Notes under the pieces: generated by a model
What the model saw: only the letters and a program-made list of their open reading frames with translations
The model's database searches: none
Told to the model about the DNA's origin: nothing
Program-made: the position numbers and the translations under genes
Assembly: GCA_028868695.1 (NCBI GenBank)
Contig: JAGWTZ010000005.1
Coordinates: 32,727-96,726 of the forward strand
From: Alphaproteobacteria bacterium
Lineage (GTDB): Bacteria; Pseudomonadota; Alphaproteobacteria; Rhizobiales; Aestuariivirgaceae
Reading direction: 5' to 3'
DNA length: 64,000 bases
Part shown: piece after piece, positions 42,341-52,144 of the stretch
Layout of the letters: each line of letters starts with the position of its first letter
How positions within the stretch are numbered: position 1 is the first letter of the stretch

Positions 42341-45301
42341 TCAATGGGCCTCATCCCAGTTCTGCGCGGCCCGCGCATCCACCTGCAGGGGCACGGCCAA
42401 TTTAACCGCGGGCTCTGGCGCACCCACCATTACTTTTCTGACAAGTTCACATGTGGCCGCAGCTTCTTGTGCCGGACATTCAAAGATCAATTCGTCATGC
42501 ACCTGCAAAAGCATGCGGGCCTTCAAGCCAGCGGCCGAGAGGGCGGGCATCATGCGCACCATGGCGCGGCGGATGATGTCGGCAGCCGAGCCCTGGATGG
42601 GCGCGTTGATCGAGGCGCGCTCCAAAAACGCCTTTTCCGACGGGTTGGGCGAATTGATGCGCGGGAAATGCATGCGGCGGCCAAAGATGGTTTCAACAAA
42701 GCCCTGGGCGCGAGCCTTGGCCTTGGTGTCTTCCATATAGTCCTTGATGCCTGGGAAACGCTTGAAATAGGTGCGGATGTATTCGCCCGCCTCTTCGCGG
42801 CTGATGGAAAGCTGGTTGGCCAAGCCGAAAGCCGAAATGCCATAGATGATGCCGAAGTTGATGGCCTTGGCGCGGCGGCGCACCGCGGGGTCCATGCCCT
42901 TCACCGGCACGCCAAACATTTCACTGGCCGTCATGGCATGAATGTCCAGCCCATCGGCAAAGGCCTTGGTGAGCTGCGGGATGTGAGCCACATGGGCCAG
43001 CACGCGCAATTCAATCTGCGAATAGTCGGCGCTGATCAGGCTGTTGCCCGGGGCGGCGACAAATGCCGTGCGGATGCGGCGGCCATCATCGGTGCGCACC
43101 GGAATGTTTTGCAAATTCGGGTCAGTCGACGACAGGCGGCCCGTGGAGGTGGAAGCCATGGCGTAAGATGTGTGCACACGGCCTGTCTTGGGGTTGATGT
43201 AGGTTGGCAAAGCTTCGGTGTAGGTGGAGCGCAGCTTCGAGAGCTGGCGCCAATCGACAACCCGCTTGGCGAGATCAACACCCTGGGCGGCAAGGTCATC
43301 CAGCGTGTCTTGGTCAGTGCTCCAGGCGCCCGTTGCTGTCTTGCGGCCGCCGGGCAGGCCCATCTTGCCGAAAAGGATGTCCCCCAGCTGCTTGGGCGAG
43401 CCGATGTTGAAGCTTTGGCCGGCAAGGCCGTGAATGTCCTTCTCGATTTCGGCCTGCTTGTGGGCGAACTCGCCGGAGAGGCGTGCCAGCGTGGCGCGGT
43501 CCACGGTGATGCCAGCGTTTTCCATCTCGAGGAGCACGGGCACCAAGGGCCGTTCCAGCGTTTCATAAACGGTGACCTTGTGCATCGCTTGCAGCTTGTG
43601 TTTCAGCAGCAGCCAAAGCCGCAGGGTGATATCGGCATCTTCGGCGGCATAATGCGTGGCGCGGTCAATGGGCACACGGTCAAAGGTCACAGCGCTCTTG
43701 CCGCTGCCCGCCACCTCCTTGAAGGAAATGGGCTTGTGCCCGAGATGCCGTTCCGACAACTCATCCATGCCGTGGCCCACATCACCGGACTCGACCACAT
43801 AAGAAAGCAACATGGTGTCATCAATCGGCGCCACGCTGATGCCCAACTGCTTCAGGGCCAGCATGTCGTACTTCAGGTTCTGGCCGATCTTGAGAATATG
43901 CGGGGCTTCAAACAGCGGCTTCAGCCTGGCCATGGCGGCCTCGAACGGAACCTGCCCCTCTATCAAGCCACTGCCAAACAGGCCGTCGCCGGGGCCTTGG
44001 TGGCGCAGTGGAACATAGCAGGCCTTTCCCGGGGCAGTGGCCAGCGAAACGCCCACGATATTGGCCTGCATGGCGTCGAGTGAATCGGTTTCGGTGTCAA
44101 TGCAGACATGGGCCTGCGCCATGGCGGCAGCGATCCATTTGTCCAGCGCGGCAAGGCTGGTGACGGTTTCATATTCGCCGTGCACCACTGGAATGGCGCG
44201 CAGCGCCGCGGCCACATCATCCTCACCGGAAGCTTCGGGCTTGCGGTGCTCCCTGTACATGCCGGCCATCAAGGCCTTGGGTGCATCGGCCTGCGCGGCG
44301 GGCGCATCAGGCGCCTCTGCCCCTTCGGGCGGCCAGAATTTCACCTCGACAGGCACGGGATCAATCGCCGCCATGTCAGCCTCAAGCGCGGTGGCGATGG
44401 CCTTGGTGATGGTGGTGAATTCCATGGCCTTGAGGAAGCCGATCAATTCCGAGGCACGCGGCGCTTCAACCGCGAAAGAACCGATATGGTCCTTCACCGG
44501 CACATGCTGATCCAGCGTGACAAGGCGTTTGGAAAGCCTCGCCTGATCGGCAAAGTTGATGAGATTTTCACGGCGCTTCTGCTGCTTGATTTCTGGCGCA
44601 CGGGCCAAAAGCTCTTCAAGTGTTCCATAGGTGTTGATCAATTCAGCGCCGGTTTTCACGCCAATGCCCGGCACGCCGGGCACGTTGTCAACACTGTCTC
44701 CGGCCAGGGATTGCACATCAATCACCTTGTCCGGCGTGACGCCGAATTTTTCAAGCACCTCGGCCTCGCCCACCACCTTGTCCTTGCCGGGGTCAAAGAG
44801 CTCAACACCCGGCTGGATCAACTGCATCAGATCCTTGTCCGATGTGATGATGCGCACGGTGGCGCCGGCCTTCACGGCCTGCCTGGCATAGGTGGCGATC
44901 AGGTCATCCGCCTCGTAATTCTCCATTTCGATGGAAGGCAGGTTGAAGGCGCGCGTGGCCTGGCGGATGAGGCCGAATTGCGGGCGCATGTCGGCTGGCG
45001 GCTCTGGCCTGTGGGCCTTGTATTCGGGGAAGAACTCGTTGCGGAAGGATTTCGAAGAGGTGTCGAAAATCACCGCGATGTGGGTGGGCTTGGTGGCGGC
45101 TTTTTTGTCCTTCAGCATGCCCCACAGCATGTTGCAGTAAAGCCGCACTGCGCCAACGGGCAGGCCATCGGTGCGCTTGTTGTATTTCGGATCCTGGTTG
45201 GCGGATTGGAAATAGGCGCGGAAAATGAAGCCGGAGCCGTCAATGAGATAGAGATGGTCCCCGGGCTTGAGGCTGGAAGGTTGATGCAGGTTTTCGGACA
45301 T
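42341..45301 (-). CDS. polA: DNA polymerase I
   Basis: LYLIDGSGFIFRAYFQSANQDP 5'-nuclease N-terminus, 3'-5' exonuclease region, polymerase motifs SADYSQIELRVLAHV, RRRAKAINFGIIYGISAFGLA, LLQVHDELIFECP. Confidence 0.97.
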   Translation of the reverse strand: MSENLHQPSSLKPGDHLYLIDGSGFIFRAYFQSANQDPKYNKRTDGLPVGAVRLYCNMLWGMLKDKKAATKPTHIAVIFDTSSKSFRNEFFPEYKAHRPEPPADMRPQFGLIRQATRAFNLPSIEMENYEADDLIATYARQAVKAGATVRIITSDKDLMQLIQPGVELFDPGKDKVVGEAEVLEKFGVTPDKVIDVQSLAGDSVDNVPGVPGIGVKTGAELINTYGTLEELLARAPEIKQQKRRENLINFADQARLSKRLVTLDQHVPVKDHIGSFAVEAPRASELIGFLKAMEFTTITKAIATALEADMAAIDPVPVEVKFWPPEGAEAPDAPAAQADAPKALMAGMYREHRKPEASGEDDVAAALRAIPVVHGEYETVTSLAALDKWIAAAMAQAHVCIDTETDSLDAMQANIVGVSLATAPGKACYVPLRHQGPGDGLFGSGLIEGQVPFEAAMARLKPLFEAPHILKIGQNLKYDMLALKQLGISVAPIDDTMLLSYVVESGDVGHGMDELSERHLGHKPISFKEVAGSGKSAVTFDRVPIDRATHYAAEDADITLRLWLLLKHKLQAMHKVTVYETLERPLVPVLLEMENAGITVDRATLARLSGEFAHKQAEIEKDIHGLAGQSFNIGSPKQLGDILFGKMGLPGGRKTATGAWSTDQDTLDDLAAQGVDLAKRVVDWRQLSKLRSTYTEALPTYINPKTGRVHTSYAMASTSTGRLSSTDPNLQNIPVRTDDGRRIRTAFVAAPGNSLISADYSQIELRVLAHVAHIPQLTKAFADGLDIHAMTASEMFGVPVKGMDPAVRRRAKAINFGIIYGISAFGLANQLSISREEAGEYIRTYFKRFPGIKDYMEDTKAKARAQGFVETIFGRRMHFPRINSPNPSEKAFLERASINAPIQGSAADIIRRAMVRMMPALSAAGLKARMLLQVHDELIFECPAQEAAATCELVRKVMVGAPEPAVKLAVPLQVDARAAQNWDEAH

Positions 45302-46340
45302 GGGTGTCACTATGCCATCCCTTGCCGGGCTCCGCCAGCCTTGCCCAAGCCGGGCGCTTGAAGAGGAAATCAAGCCTTGTGCCACGCGTGGCCCAGAACA
45401 GCAGCACCGGCCCAATGACGCCAGCCATGGTGGTCAAGAGGGAGATGGCATTGAGGCCGAGGCCCGGCGCAAATTTCAGCAGCACGGTGCGCGTTGAGGC
45501 CATGAACAGGAAGAAGGACAGGTAAATGACGATGGAATTCTCGCCGCAATAGCGCAGCGGATCAGCAGCCTTGAACTTTGAAAGCAGCACGCCGGAGGAA
45601 ACCACGGCCATGGCGCCCACCAAGCCCAGGCACAAGCTGACGCCCGGCAGTTGGCTCCAGCCCGCCTGCACGAAGACCAGATTGGCCGCCGCCCAAACAA
45701 GAAGGCCAGACAAGATCTGGAACGGAGAAAAGCCGTCAACGCCCGCAGCGAGGGCGAAGACACGATTGGCCAGCCAATAGCCTGTGAAGAAATAGACAAA
45801 GCGCGCGGCAAATTCGTCAATCAGCGTGGCGCTGGTGTGAATGTGCGCGGCTTCGAGAAGCGCCGCCACGGCGAAGATCGCCAGCGGCGGCACCTTGCGC
45901 AGCGCCTTCACCACCACAAAGAACACGGCCAGCATGTAGATGAACCACAGGGTGCCGAATGGCTCCACAAAGCCCAGAAGATATTCCCGGCCAAGGCCGG
46001 CAAGGCCTTCGCCGGCATAGATGCCATAGCCCTTGGTGAGGAACTGGATGGTCATCCACAGCACATAGAAATAGGCGAAATGCAGGAACTTGGTGTCGAG
46101 ATAGGCGCGCCAGGGGCGGTTGATGCGGCTGGCCAGGAACAGGCCGGAAATCATGAAGAAATCCGGCATGCGGAATGGCTTGGCCCATTCAATGAAGCTG
46201 TTCAGGGCCGAAATGGCGCCGGCTTCCTTCTGCACGCCCGCCGTGGAATGCATGGCTACGACCAAAATGATGCAGATGCCCTTGGCGTAGTCCACCCAAT
46301 CGATGCGCGTCTTGACGGCTTGCATGTCGGCCATTCCCAT
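45240..46340 (-). CDS. Acyltransferase 3 family membrane protein
   Basis: RIDWVDYAKGICIILVVAMHSTAGVQ..., multiple TM; Acyl_transf_3/OpgC-like pattern. Confidence 0.88.
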   Translation of the reverse strand: MGMADMQAVKTRIDWVDYAKGICIILVVAMHSTAGVQKEAGAISALNSFIEWAKPFRMPDFFMISGLFLASRINRPWRAYLDTKFLHFAYFYVLWMTIQFLTKGYGIYAGEGLAGLGREYLLGFVEPFGTLWFIYMLAVFFVVVKALRKVPPLAIFAVAALLEAAHIHTSATLIDEFAARFVYFFTGYWLANRVFALAAGVDGFSPFQILSGLLVWAAANLVFVQAGWSQLPGVSLCLGLVGAMAVVSSGVLLSKFKAADPLRYCGENSIVIYLSFFLFMASTRTVLLKFAPGLGLNAISLLTTMAGVIGPVLLFWATRGTRLDFLFKRPAWARLAEPGKGWHSDTHVRKPASTFQPQARGPSLSH

Positions 46341-46419
46341 TTCGGCACAAATCCGTGCCCAAGGGCAAAAGTTGCAATTTGCGCGCCAAGATGCTCTGGG
46401 CTATAGGCTTGGCGCTGAT

Positions 46420-46497
46420 GCACCCGTAGCTCAGCTGGATCAGAGCGCTGCCCTCCGAAGGCAGAGGTCAGGGGTTCGAATCCCTTCGGGTGCGCCA
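46420..46497 (+). tRNA. tRNA-Arg (anticodon CCG), CCA encoded
   Basis: GCACCCG...CGGGTGC acceptor stem, anticodon arm CTGCC-CTCCGAA-GGCAG, T arm AGGGGTTCGAATCCCTT, 3' GCCA. Confidence 0.95.
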
Positions 46498-46510
46498 AAT
46501 TTCCTTGGAT

Positions 46511-48136
46511 TCAAATCGCTTCAGCGACCATCTCTATCGCGCCGCAGGGGCATTCGGCGGCGCAGAGGCCGCAGCCTTTGCAATAATCATAGTCAATGCG
46601 GAAGCGGTTGCCAGCGCCCAGCTTGATCACCGCATTGTCCGGGCACACACCGTAGCAATTGTCGCATTCAAAGCAGTTGCCGCAAGAGAGGCAGCGCCGC
46701 GCCTCATAGAGCGCGTTGGTTTCATCCAGTCCGCCCTGCACTTCCGCAAAGCTTTGCACGCGGCGGGCAGCTTCCAGCATGGGCCTCACGGTGGCGGGCG
46801 CATCCTCGTAATACCAGCTGTTCAAACGGTCGAAGCTCGCCAGCCCGTGCCTTGGCGCGGGCACATAGGGCTGGCCGCGCAGATAGCCATCAATAAAGCG
46901 CGCCGCCTTCTTGCCATGGCCCACAGCCACAGTGACGGTGCGCTCCGATGGCGCCATGTCGCCGCCAGCAAAAACGCCAGCGCGGCCAGTCATCATGTCC
47001 GGACCCACTTTGACGACACCGTTCTCAATCACGATGCCCGGCACGTTGTTGAGAAGCGAGAGATCGACATCTTGCCCAAGGGCCAGCACCAAGCTGTCGG
47101 CCTCGAGCGTCTCGAATTCTCCGGTGGGCTGGGGAAAGCCCTTTTCATCAAGCGCCATCTTTTCAATTTGCATCGTGCCGCCATCAATGTTCTTGATGGT
47201 GGAAAGCCACTTCATGGAGACGCCCTCTTCCAGAGCCTCTTCCACCTCGAAATCATGGGCCGGCATTTTTTCCCGGGTGCGGCGGTAAACGATGATGGCT
47301 TCTTGCGCGCCGAGGCGCCGGGCGGTGCGGGCCACGTCTATGGCCGTGTTTCCTCCGCCATACACAACCACCTTGCGGCCCAGAAGGGGCGGCGCCTCAC
47401 CTTCCATGGAACGCAGCAATTGCACGGCGTCGAGAACCTTGGCAGCGCCTGCAGCAGGGATGTAGGCGCGCTTGGCAATATGTGCGCCCACGGCAAGGAA
47501 GGCGGCATCGAACGGGCCATCCACCATCGCCTTCTCAATATCGCCGACCTTGCTGTTCAATTCCAGCGCCACGCCCATGGCGGTGATGCGCGCCACTTCG
47601 GCATCTATGATGTTACGCGGCAGGCGGTATTTCGGAATGCCGAAACGCATCATGCCGCCGGCCAGCGGCCCGGCCTCGCGCAGCGTGACCCAGTGGCCGA
47701 GGCGGCGCAGATGATAGGCCGCCGAAAGGCCCGCCGGCCCGGCGCCGACAACAAGGACCTTCTTGCCACTCTCTGTGGCGGGCAATGCAAACTGCCAGCC
47801 CTTTTCAATCGCCAGATCGCCGAGGAAGCGCTCAACCGAATTGATGCCCACCGTTTCATCAATGCTGGCCCGGTTACAGGCATTTTCGCAGGGATGATAG
47901 CAGACGCGGCCCATGATGGCGGGCAGCGGGTTGTTGGCCGTCAGCGCGCGCCAGGCTGCCTCATAGCCGCCGGATTCGGCATGCGAGAGCCAGCCCTGAA
48001 TGTCCTCACCCGCCGGGCAGGCATTGTTGCAGGGCGGCAGGCGGTCAACATATTCCGGGCGCAGGGTGCGCCATGAACCTGTGAGGTTCTTGCGGCTGGT
48101 GCCCACGTCTAGCGTGATGGCATAGGGATGTTTCAT
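46511..48136 (-). CDS. GltD-like FAD/NAD(P)-binding oxidoreductase fused to a C-terminal 2x[4Fe-4S] ferredoxin (PorD-like)
   Basis: GRVCYHPCENACNRASIDE, KKVLVVGAGPAGLSAAYHLRRLGHWVTLREAGPLAGGMMRFGIPKYRLP, C-terminal CLSCGNCFECDNCYGVCPDNAV...YDYCKGCGLCAAECPCGAIEM. Confidence 0.92.
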   Translation of the reverse strand: MKHPYAITLDVGTSRKNLTGSWRTLRPEYVDRLPPCNNACPAGEDIQGWLSHAESGGYEAAWRALTANNPLPAIMGRVCYHPCENACNRASIDETVGINSVERFLGDLAIEKGWQFALPATESGKKVLVVGAGPAGLSAAYHLRRLGHWVTLREAGPLAGGMMRFGIPKYRLPRNIIDAEVARITAMGVALELNSKVGDIEKAMVDGPFDAAFLAVGAHIAKRAYIPAAGAAKVLDAVQLLRSMEGEAPPLLGRKVVVYGGGNTAIDVARTARRLGAQEAIIVYRRTREKMPAHDFEVEEALEEGVSMKWLSTIKNIDGGTMQIEKMALDEKGFPQPTGEFETLEADSLVLALGQDVDLSLLNNVPGIVIENGVVKVGPDMMTGRAGVFAGGDMAPSERTVTVAVGHGKKAARFIDGYLRGQPYVPAPRHGLASFDRLNSWYYEDAPATVRPMLEAARRVQSFAEVQGGLDETNALYEARRCLSCGNCFECDNCYGVCPDNAVIKLGAGNRFRIDYDYCKGCGLCAAECPCGAIEMVAEAI

Positions 48137-49146
48137 CAGGCTGCTCCCGCCACGGGTTCAAGAAGGCCGTATTCGGCAATGTGCCTATCCGCGATGGCTT
48201 GCATGCGGGCCACGCGCGGGTCTTCCACGCCGCCCTTGAAGAGATGGGCAAAGCGGCGCTGCAGTTTGAGATATTCAACCACCGGCACCTGGCTCCTGAT
48301 CTTGCGAACATGGGTGATGCGCCCATGCTCTGCCTCGAAAATGGGGAACAGGCCGGTTTCAATCGCCAGGCGCGCCAGCCGGATGGTGTCATGAGATGCC
48401 GCGCCCCAGCCCAGCGGGCAAGGCACATTGATCTGGATGTAGCGGGCGCCATGCATGGACATGGCCTTGGTGATCTTGGCCTCAAGATCATGAAGATCAG
48501 CCACGCTGGCCGTCGCCACATAGGGGATTTCATGAGCCACGGCGATCTTGGGGACGAATTTGCCGGTGCCGAACACATTGCCGGTTTCCTTGCCAAGAGG
48601 GGGCGTGGTGGCGGTGCGCGCGGTTGGCGGCGTGGCCGATGAACGCTGCACGCCGGTGTTCATGTAGCCTTCGTTATCATAACATATGTAGAGCACGTCA
48701 TCATTGCGCTCGAACATGCCGGAAAGACAGCCAAAGCCAATGTCTGTGGTGCCGCCGTCTCCGCCCTGCGCCACAACGCGCGTGGCGGGCTTGCCTGTGA
48801 CCCGCATGGCGGCCGCCACGCCTGTGGCCACGGCGGCTGCATTGCCAAACAGAGAATGCATCCACGGCATTTGCCAGGATGTTTCAGGGTAAGGTGTGGT
48901 GAAAACTTCAAGGCAGCCGGTGGCATTCACCGCGATGAGGTTGCGGTTGCTGGCCCGCATGGCGGCATCAATGGCATAGCGGGCGCCAAGCGCCTCACCG
49001 CAGCCCTGGCAGGCACGGTGGCCGCAGGTTAGCGAGTTGGAGCGGTCGAGGCTGGCCTGCACGTTGCGGCTGGCCTCATCCACCAGCCGGTTGCCGACGG
49101 TGAGCGTGCCTTTCTGATAGAACTTCAGCTTCTGCATCTCGTTCAT
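48136..49146 (-). CDS. Pyruvate/2-oxoacid:ferredoxin oxidoreductase beta subunit
   Basis: TCGHRACQGCGEALGARYAIDAAMRASNRNLIAVNATGCLEVFTTPYPETSWQMPWMHSLFGNAAAVATGVAAAMR (PorB). Confidence 0.93.
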   Translation of the reverse strand: MNEMQKLKFYQKGTLTVGNRLVDEASRNVQASLDRSNSLTCGHRACQGCGEALGARYAIDAAMRASNRNLIAVNATGCLEVFTTPYPETSWQMPWMHSLFGNAAAVATGVAAAMRVTGKPATRVVAQGGDGGTTDIGFGCLSGMFERNDDVLYICYDNEGYMNTGVQRSSATPPTARTATTPPLGKETGNVFGTGKFVPKIAVAHEIPYVATASVADLHDLEAKITKAMSMHGARYIQINVPCPLGWGAASHDTIRLARLAIETGLFPIFEAEHGRITHVRKIRSQVPVVEYLKLQRRFAHLFKGGVEDPRVARMQAIADRHIAEYGLLEPVAGAA

Positions 49147-50429
49147 GGCCGGGTCTCCGTCGGGATGATCGCGGCTTCGCGTTCACTCTCCAATATCTTC
49201 AGAATGTTTTCGGCAGCCGGGCCAGAGCGCCTGGCCTTGCCGCGGCGATGAATTTCGCGGGCAATCACCCGGTCATTGAGGTCAAGGAAATGCGAGCCCT
49301 CCCACGGCTGGATCATTGCCTGGCGGAACACACGATGCAGCGCAGCCTTGGTGACGGGCCGCCCGCCGAGGCCCACGATCACCGAATGCATCTTGGGCGC
49401 ATGCGCCAGATCCCGCAGCGCCAGGGCAATATTACTGGCGAGAGGGCCGCCCATCCCGGTATCAAGGCTCTTGTCGATGACGATCACGTCCTTTGCCTGG
49501 GTCAAGGCCTGTTGCAGGGCGCGCGTCGGGAAGGGACGGAAAGTGACAAGGCTGACAAGACCTATGGACAGGCCTTCGCTGCGCATTTCATCGATCACGT
49601 CCTTGATGGTGCCATTCACCGAACCCATGGCAACCACCACCGTTTCCACATCGGCCATCTCATAGTTGCGCAGCAGGCCGCCAGACTCGCGCCCGAATTC
49701 GCGCTTGAATTCGCGTGACAGCTCCTCGATCAGACGGAAGGATGTTTGCTGCTTGTAATATTGCAGATAGCGCACTTCGGTGAAGGCATCGGGGCCGACC
49801 ATGGCGCCGATGGAGATCGGGTCTTCCGGGTCCAGCACCTGCACAGGCTCATAGGGCGGCAGGTATTTGTCCACCATGGCCTGATCCGGTATGTCGATGC
49901 GCTCCATCGCATGGGTGAGAATGAAACCATCGACGCAGACCATCACGGGCACGGACAATTGCTCGGCCAGGCGGAAGGCGATGATGTGCAGGTCCGCTGC
50001 TTCCTGATTGGTTTCGGCAAAGAGCTGCAGCCAGCCCGACTCTCGCAGGGCCATGGCATCTGAATGGTCGTTCCAGATGTTGATGGGCGCGCCGATTGCC
50101 CGGTTGCCAAGCGTCATCACAATGGGCAGGCCCAGGCCTGCGGCGTTGTAAACCGCCTCGGCCATGAACAGCAGGCCCTGACTGGCGGTTGCGGTATAGG
50201 CGCGTGCGCCCGCAGCGGAGGCGCCAATGGCTACCGAGAGGGCCGCAAACTCGCTTTCCACATTGATGAATTCACAGTTCTGCACGTCACCGGTGCGCAC
50301 CAATTCACCCAAGCCTTCCACAATGTGGGTTTGCGGTGTGATGGGATAGGCACAAACCACCTGCGGCCGGCACAAGCCGATGACCTTGGCCATGGCCTTT
50401 GAGCCTTCGATCTGTTCAAGCATGGGCAA
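49143..50429 (-). CDS. Pyruvate/2-oxoacid:ferredoxin oxidoreductase alpha subunit
   Basis: VVCAYPITPQTHIVEGLGELV...NVESEFAALSVAIGASAAGARAYTATASQGLLFMAEAVYNAAGLGLPIVMTLGNRAIGAPINIWNDHSDAM (PorA). Confidence 0.93.
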   Translation of the reverse strand: MPMLEQIEGSKAMAKVIGLCRPQVVCAYPITPQTHIVEGLGELVRTGDVQNCEFINVESEFAALSVAIGASAAGARAYTATASQGLLFMAEAVYNAAGLGLPIVMTLGNRAIGAPINIWNDHSDAMALRESGWLQLFAETNQEAADLHIIAFRLAEQLSVPVMVCVDGFILTHAMERIDIPDQAMVDKYLPPYEPVQVLDPEDPISIGAMVGPDAFTEVRYLQYYKQQTSFRLIEELSREFKREFGRESGGLLRNYEMADVETVVVAMGSVNGTIKDVIDEMRSEGLSIGLVSLVTFRPFPTRALQQALTQAKDVIVIDKSLDTGMGGPLASNIALALRDLAHAPKMHSVIVGLGGRPVTKAALHRVFRQAMIQPWEGSHFLDLNDRVIAREIHRRGKARRSGPAAENILKILESEREAAIIPTETRP

Positions 50430-51018
50430 GACCTTTCACTGCGGCGGCTTCAGCACTCAACCTTGCGGCGACGATGGCGTGAGCTTCGCGGGCGGCAAGC
50501 ACATTGGCTTCCCCCACCTTGCCCGGAAAAGTCTCGCGGATGGCCTGCAGCACGGCTCCCAGCGAAACAATGGAGGCGATGGCAGTGAAGGCGCCAAGCA
50601 ATGCCGTGTTGGGTGAAGGCCGGCCGACATGGATCAGCGCCAGTTCAGTGGCGCCCACCGTTTGCGCATGACCGGGGCGCAGCCGCGCCACGACCGCCTG
50701 CTGGTGAATGTCTTCAAAGCTCTTGCTGGTGTTGGCCAGCAAATAGCCATCGTCACTTAAGCCCTCCAGCACGTTGAGCGCCTTGAACAGCGTGACATCC
50801 TGCACGATCAGGGCATCTGGAGTCTGGACGGGCTCGCGCAAGCGGATTTCACGGTCAGAAATCCGGCAGAAGGCCACAACGGGTGCTCCCATGCGCTCCG
50901 AGCCGAAACTGGGGAAGGCCTGGGCATGCTTGCCTTCGATGAAGGCAGCGAGGGACAACATTTCTGCCGCCGTCACCACACCTTGGCCACCACGGCCATG
51001 AATCCGGACCTGAAACAT
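50416..51018 (-). CDS. Pyruvate/2-oxoacid:ferredoxin oxidoreductase gamma subunit
   Basis: MFQVRIHGRGGQGVVTAAEMLSLAAFIEGKHAQAFPSFGSERMGAPVVAFCRISD (PorG). Confidence 0.93.
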   Translation of the reverse strand: MFQVRIHGRGGQGVVTAAEMLSLAAFIEGKHAQAFPSFGSERMGAPVVAFCRISDREIRLREPVQTPDALIVQDVTLFKALNVLEGLSDDGYLLANTSKSFEDIHQQAVVARLRPGHAQTVGATELALIHVGRPSPNTALLGAFTAIASIVSLGAVLQAIRETFPGKVGEANVLAAREAHAIVAARLSAEAAAVKGLAHA

Positions 51019-51157
51019 TCACACCCCACTGGTGTCTGGCATTGGCAAACCCATGATTCAGCCTGCAAAAACCCGCAGGACAAAACATCCTCAAACGGGA
51101 ATCCAGTGGCCAGCTTGGGGGTTCTGCGGCCCTGGGTCATTGATTTAGCGCAAATGG

Positions 51158-52141
51158 CTATGCGCGGGCGGATTGGACAAGGCCAAGAATGGCGCGGGCG
51201 GCGGCCTCGTCGGTAATCAAGGTGTGGCAGCGGATGCGCCGGGCTGTGGCGAGAATGGCGGCGGCGCGGTGACGGCCGCCTGTGGCCAGCACCACATGCC
51301 TGGCCTTGCCGAGGCTCTCGAGATCCACCGACATGATGCGGCTGTTGACCGGGTGATCAACAGTGTTGCCCTTGGCATCAATGAAATTGCAGAGAACGTC
51401 GCCAACGCTGCCCAGCTTGATCAACTCCGCATGTTCGCGGCCGCTGACCAGATGGCGAACATAGGAACCTGACTTGTGATCTATGCCAGCGGCGCTGACC
51501 ACGGCGAGGTCAATCTTTGCCGCCATGCGGAAGATGGGATGCAGGCCACACTCTTCGATCAGGGTGCGGCGCGTCTGTGCCGAGTTCACGATGAGCGGGG
51601 CTGGAAACAGGTAGCACTCAGCGTTCAATGCCGAGGCAAATTTCCAGGCAAATTCGCCGGGATTGGAAAATCGGGTATCCACGGCTCCGCCCAGCAATGA
51701 GAGCACCTTCACGCCGCTGCGCGCCGGCGGGTGGAAGCTCGCCAGCGATGCAGTGAGCGAGCGGCCCCAGCCGACACCGATGGTGGAGTCATCGGTGATC
51801 TTGCCCGAGAGATATTTGCCCAAGGCCAAGCCAACTGATTTCGCCGCATCCTCAAAGCTGTCTGCGCCGGGCACCACAATCACCTCGCCAATGCCGAGGG
51901 CATTTTCCAGCTGCAGGGCGAGACCGATGAGATCAGCCTCGCCGCCTTCAATCCAAATCTTCACTTCGCCGCGGCGCATGGCTTCTTCCAACAGGCGGAT
52001 GACCGTGCTGCGGCCGAGGCCAAGCTTGTCCGCCACATCATTCTGGGTGAGGCCATGGGCATGGTAAAGCCAGGCGGCGCGCAGGCGCAGGGATTTGCCA
52101 TCGGCGGCATTTGCGGAAGCGGCGCGGCCGCGCTTTGCCAT
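51158..52141 (-). CDS. SorC/DeoR-type sugar-binding transcriptional regulator
   Basis: LRLRAAWLYHAHGLTQNDVADKLGLGRSTVIRLLEEAMRRGEVKIWI, effector domain ...GVGWGRSLTASLASF. Confidence 0.92.
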   Translation of the reverse strand: MAKRGRAASANAADGKSLRLRAAWLYHAHGLTQNDVADKLGLGRSTVIRLLEEAMRRGEVKIWIEGGEADLIGLALQLENALGIGEVIVVPGADSFEDAAKSVGLALGKYLSGKITDDSTIGVGWGRSLTASLASFHPPARSGVKVLSLLGGAVDTRFSNPGEFAWKFASALNAECYLFPAPLIVNSAQTRRTLIEECGLHPIFRMAAKIDLAVVSAAGIDHKSGSYVRHLVSGREHAELIKLGSVGDVLCNFIDAKGNTVDHPVNSRIMSVDLESLGKARHVVLATGGRHRAAAILATARRIRCHTLITDEAAARAILGLVQSARA

Positions 52142-52144
52142 GTG

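Noticed and set aside
41579-44083. 834-aa plus-strand ORF (and similar long ORFs such as 31688..33304 +, 28569..30056 +, 19548..21302 -, 6201..7790 +)
   Set aside because: These are antisense to clearly recognisable genes (polA, zwf, edd, gyrB, proV) and have His/Gln/Arg/Gly-rich compositions typical of spurious GC-rich antisense frames.
46420-46497. tRNA-Arg as an integration site for a genomic island
   Set aside because: No integrase or repeated tRNA 3' end was seen nearby; flanking genes look like ordinary chromosomal genes.
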